Part shown: positions 60,941 to 64,000 of the stretch, in pieces
How positions within the stretch are numbered: position 1 is the first letter of the stretch
How the letters are laid out: every line of letters starts with the position of its first letter
From: Macrophomina tecta
Lineage: Eukaryota > Ascomycota > Dothideomycetes > Botryosphaeriales > Botryosphaeriaceae
Assembly (NCBI GenBank): GCA_024180945.1
Contig: JAKSGN010000006.1
Span: forward strand, 3,534,001-3,598,000
Length of the DNA: 64,000 nt
Reading direction: 5' to 3'
The notes under the pieces: model-generated
Database searches by the model: none
Seen by the model: the letters and a program-made list of their open reading frames with translations, nothing else
Told to the model about the DNA's origin: nothing
Made by a program: the position numbers and the translations under genes

Positions 60941-61204
60941 GCGTATGGAGACTCATCAGAGCCATTTATGGTCATTGTTCGCGAGCTGGAGGATGGATAG
61001 GAGACGGAGATCATATGGTGGTACTTTGTTGTTGCAGCGCCGGGCTAGGAAAATTCAGGCTCCCAGTCGAAAGGAGAAGACCACCACTTCCAGGCGGAGC
61101 TCTTTGATAATGCTGATGAGTTAGACAAGTTCACATCCCAGAGCGACAGGGGCCTCCTTGGGAGAGTCATTGACCTTGTTCAGGAATTCGTGAAGCGACA
61201 CTGA
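60905..61204 (+). pseudogene. Coding-like fragments on the plus strand, gene or remnant
   Basis: Two plus-strand segments lack start codons but read like protein. One (60905-61000) gives DIETGQTSDVRHAYGDSSEP and then FMVIVRELEDG before a stop. The other (61067-61204), after possible acceptors TTCAG at 61058 and CCCAG at 61066, gives SKGEDHHFQAELFDNADELD, then ends in GLLGRVIDLVQEFVKRH and a stop at 61202-61204. They could be terminal exons of a short intron-containing gene or remnants of one. I do not recognise the family and cannot build a full model. Confidence 0.3.
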
Positions 61205-62013
61205 GGACTACCCCTTTCGTGGCCACCAGCCTCAGTATCAGACCGTTCATAATCTCATACAAGGAAAACTTTTACATGCATCCAGAGTTGAAACAGTCCT
61301 CCGAACGCAGGCGTGCCGAAGTTACCCCCAACCCATAACCTCCAGCCCACCCAACAACAACACAACACACACCCAATTCCATAAATTTCTATACTGACTT
61401 CTCATCTGAGCTTCGGCACATATCCAGATACAAATGGCCTTTCTGCCGCTCCTCTGGTTGCAGATATCATACTGTGACTGCTTTCCGCTCCAGTGTCAAT
61501 TTTACTTCACTCCTATAGACAGGGCTGTCGTATCGTACGCGTGGATATATTCACCAATATTCCACTACAGTCGGTGAAGGCTATTCGCACAACATCGTGA
61601 AAACCTCAGATTGTTACTGTTGTTTCAAAGCTTCAATTTCTGAGCGCGTCGAGTCAGGACCAGATGACCACAACACCACAAACAACGAAGGATGACATCA
61701 TGCTTCATTCGCTGCATTCTATAGACGTACTGTCCTTGCCGGACGCATGTAAGATGAAATTCTCCGGTATGAATGCAGGCAAGAGTGCGGGGTACGCTGC
61801 GGGGTATGCAGCATCCATTGAGCTTGGAGTTACATCACTTCGTGGCTCTTCGCAACAATGCAACCATGCGAATTGGCTCTTAAGCTTATAAGCAAGGGAC
61901 TTCGGACGGAATAAATTGAACCGACTACCGGATTGAAAGGTCTAGCTGGCTTTTTGCTCCGATAAAAATCCTATGGTTGAATTTGCCACGACGCGAATTG
62001 ATCGTCAGTCAAG
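61205..62013. other. Upstream region of the GH92 gene
   Basis: About 800 bp of AT-richer sequence before the mannosidase start. One 75-codon open frame has no motif. Probably promoter. I see no RNA gene. Confidence 0.4.
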
Positions 62014-64000
62014 ATGAGAACAAGCCCACCTTGCCTCTCATTGCTTTTAGTTCTCCTCGCAAAGATAGCAAATACTCAGGATGACCTGGCCGCCTACGTC
62101 GACCCCATGATCGGTACCTCCGGCACTGTTCCCGGCACCGCCTACAACGCCGGGAACGTCTTCCCCGGCGCTGCCGTCCCCTTTGGCGCAGTGAAATGCG
62201 GAATAGAGTAAGCGTGGTGTTCACCTTTCATCTCTCTCTCTCTCGCTCGCTCGCTTCAACAAAAAAGCCCCTCTAGGCAAGTACTAAAAATCTCACCAGC
62301 ACAACCGTGTGAGTCTAACCAACCGCTCTTGTCTGAACCACCTCGACCACGCAGTTCAAGACAATTGACCGCAAAACGGGCACACCAGTTTCAACAACAG
62401 CTTCAACGCCAACGGTGGCTACACGCCCGACGGCAACGTTACAGCCATCTCGCTTCTGCACGAGAGCGGCACCGGCGGTGCGGTCAAGTACGGCGTCGTG
62501 GCGCAGATGCCGCTGGCGTCGCTGGCCGGCGTGAACGTACTCGATAACTTGACGTACGCGCAGCGGCGGGTCGGGCAGGATGAGGCGAGTCCGGGGTACT
62601 TCAAGACGGAGCTGGGGAACGTGAGTAAATTTTCTTTCTTTTCTTTCCCTCTCTTGTTATGACGCATGGGTCCAAGATAATGAGTTTGCGGCGATTATAG
62701 GGCGTGACGGCGGAGATGTCGGCAACGCAGCATGTGGGGATGATGAAATACAGCTACCAGACAGAGGGGGAGAAGTATGTGCTGGTGGATGTATCGCATT
62801 ACCTCCCGACGAACGACGAGGTGGCGTTCGCGCAGTTCTACAGCAACGGACGGCTGGATCTGGAAGAGGATGGGTCGTACAGCGGGTACGGGGTGTGGAG
62901 GTAAAGTTTTATCGTCCTGAAATACAAACACCTCCATTAACACGAAGACCCAGGGGCGGCTGGAACGGTGGTCAGCAATCCCATTCGCTCCACGATCCCA
63001 CGCGAGGGCAACATGCACCCTGACATTTCCTCAAACAGATCCCAACTACCAAGTCCACTTTTGCGGCCGCTTCGACACCGCCCCGACCACGGCCACCCTC
63101 TTCTCCGGCCCCTACACAGACCCCTTCTGGCCCAACAGCACCGCCAACGGCGACGCCGTTGTCCCCACTTGGCACAACGCTTCCACCTCCCTCGCCGGCG
63201 GCCCGCCCGGCTACAGCACCGCCAACCGCATCGGCGCGCTCTTCGCCTTCCCGCCCAACACCACCACGCTCACCTCCAAAGTCGGCGTTTCCTGGATCTC
63301 CGTCGCCAGAGCGTGCCAGTTTGCCGACGAGGAGGTCGTGTCCTGGGACCTCGGCGCGACCGCGCAAGCCGCGCGCGCGACGTGGAACGACGACGTGCTG
63401 GCGCGGATCAAGACGGGCGACAGGGCGAACGCGACGAGGCTGACGATGCTGTATTCGGCGCTTTACAAGGCGCATCTGATTCCGAGGTGAGTGAGGGGAT
63501 TCGTTTTGGTGGTGCCGGAGAGGGTTGCGAGGTCGGCGTTGACGGCGGAGTAGCGACCGCACCGGCGAGAATCCGCACTGGACGTCGGAGGAGCCGTATT
63601 ACGACGACTTCTACACGCTTTGGGATACTTTCAGGTGCTTGAATAGTCTGTGGTTGCTGCTCGAGCCGGCGAGGGCGGCGGGGATGGTGCGGTCGTTGGT
63701 GGATATTTGGAGACATGAGCGATTCATGCCGGATGGGCGCAGTAGTAACTACAACGGCAGGGTGAGTGTATCACTGCAGACAATTGGATGGACGTTAACG
63801 GGATTCCTTAGGTACAAGGGGGCAGCAACGCGGACAACGTCCTCGCGGACGCGTTCGTCAAAGGGCTCGAGTACGGAATCAACTGGATGGACGCGTATGC
63901 CGCCATGAAGACTGATGCAGAAGTGGTGCCGTATAACACGTTCGATACGGAGGACCCGACGCAGAGCACGAAGGAGGGCCGCGGTGCGCTGCGAGACTGG
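62014..64000 (+). CDS. Glycoside hydrolase family 92 alpha-1,2-mannosidase, N-terminal part, cut by window end
   Basis: Secreted calcium-dependent exo-alpha-mannosidase family acting on N-glycans or fungal mannans. Exons by my reading: 62014-62207, 62300-62308, 62389-62620, 62701-62900, 62954-62970, 63039-63486, 63554-63761, 63812 to beyond 64000. The start MRTSPPCLSLLLVLLAKIANT is a signal peptide. Family motifs in order: YVDPMIGTSG, GNVFPGAAVPFG, GGYTPDGNVT, SLLHESGTGG, GYGVWRGGWNG, VHFCGRFD, the helical-domain LWDTFRCLNSLWLLL, RHERFMPDGRSSNYNGR and GGSNADNVLADAF. A 9-nt microexon (62300-62308) supplies DTTV and a 17-nt exon (62954-62970) supplies GGWNG; both keep frame and family sequence. 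About 436 residues are coded before the last visible exon; the catalytic half continues outside the window. A (TC)n tract lies in intron 1. Confidence 0.93.
62230..62256. repeat. (TC)n/(TCGC)n microsatellite in the first GH92 intron
   Basis: TCTCTCTCTCTCTC followed by GCTCGCTCGC, inside intron 1 of the mannosidase gene. Confidence 0.85.

Overview
The window reads as nuclear DNA of a filamentous ascomycete (Pezizomycotina; I lean to Dothideomycetes, but the sequence alone does not prove the class). Reasons: protein genes interrupted by many short introns (about 50-70 bp) with GTRNGT donors, CTAAC-like branch points and YAG acceptors; two Zn2Cys6 transcription factors; secreted fungal enzymes (GH92 mannosidase, type-B carboxylesterase, extracellular intradiol dioxygenase); single-copy eukaryotic core genes (GCN5, FACT subunit Pob3, separase, Vps5). 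I see no prokaryotic features, no autonomous transposon, no CRISPR array and no convincing tRNA or rRNA.

Layout. 0.3-1.4 kb: alpha/beta hydrolase. 4.6-7.2 kb: Zn2Cys6 regulator with six introns. 8.1-8.9 kb: UCH-family deubiquitinase homologue that seems to lack catalytic His and Asp. 9.9-12 kb: Pob3. 12.4-14.8 kb: second Zn2Cys6 regulator. 15.1-16.2 kb: unknown coding region. 16.2-24.7 kb: gene-poor, GC-rich stretch with one small CxxC/CxxC protein gene. 24.8-26.8 kb: Vps5 sorting nexin. 29.1-35.7 kb: separase (minus). 36-38.6 kb: SAM methyltransferase and FAD monooxygenase (minus). 39.3-40.9 kb: F-box-like protein with tandem Cys/His modules. 41.8-47.4 kb: SDR, medium-chain enoyl reductase and an eight-exon sugar transporter, all minus. 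49.7-50.9 kb: zinc alcohol dehydrogenase (minus). 52.6-54.3 kb: secreted carboxylesterase. 55.5-57.1 kb: GCN5 acetyltransferase (minus), with a PHD finger encoded inside what looks like its first intron. 57.9-59.3 kb: secreted intradiol dioxygenase (minus). 60.5-61.2 kb: unresolved coding-like locus. 62.0 kb to the end: GH92 alpha-mannosidase, cut by the window edge.

How the genes relate. Several core genes act on chromatin and the cell cycle (Pob3, GCN5, separase), but they are scattered housekeeping genes rather than a cluster. The 36-54 kb stretch is rich in oxidoreductases, one sugar importer and one secreted esterase, suggesting accessory carbon metabolism; there is no polyketide synthase, NRPS or terpene synthase, so I do not call a biosynthetic cluster. 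Splice models were built by hand. For every complete multi-exon gene the exon lengths sum to a multiple of three and the joined frames restore family motifs.

Best candidate for something new: the GCN5 locus. One splice form gives an ordinary 412-residue GCN5. The 310-bp first intron is itself open, in frame with the rest of the gene, and encodes a complete C4HC3 PHD finger that would give a 496-residue PHD-GCN5.
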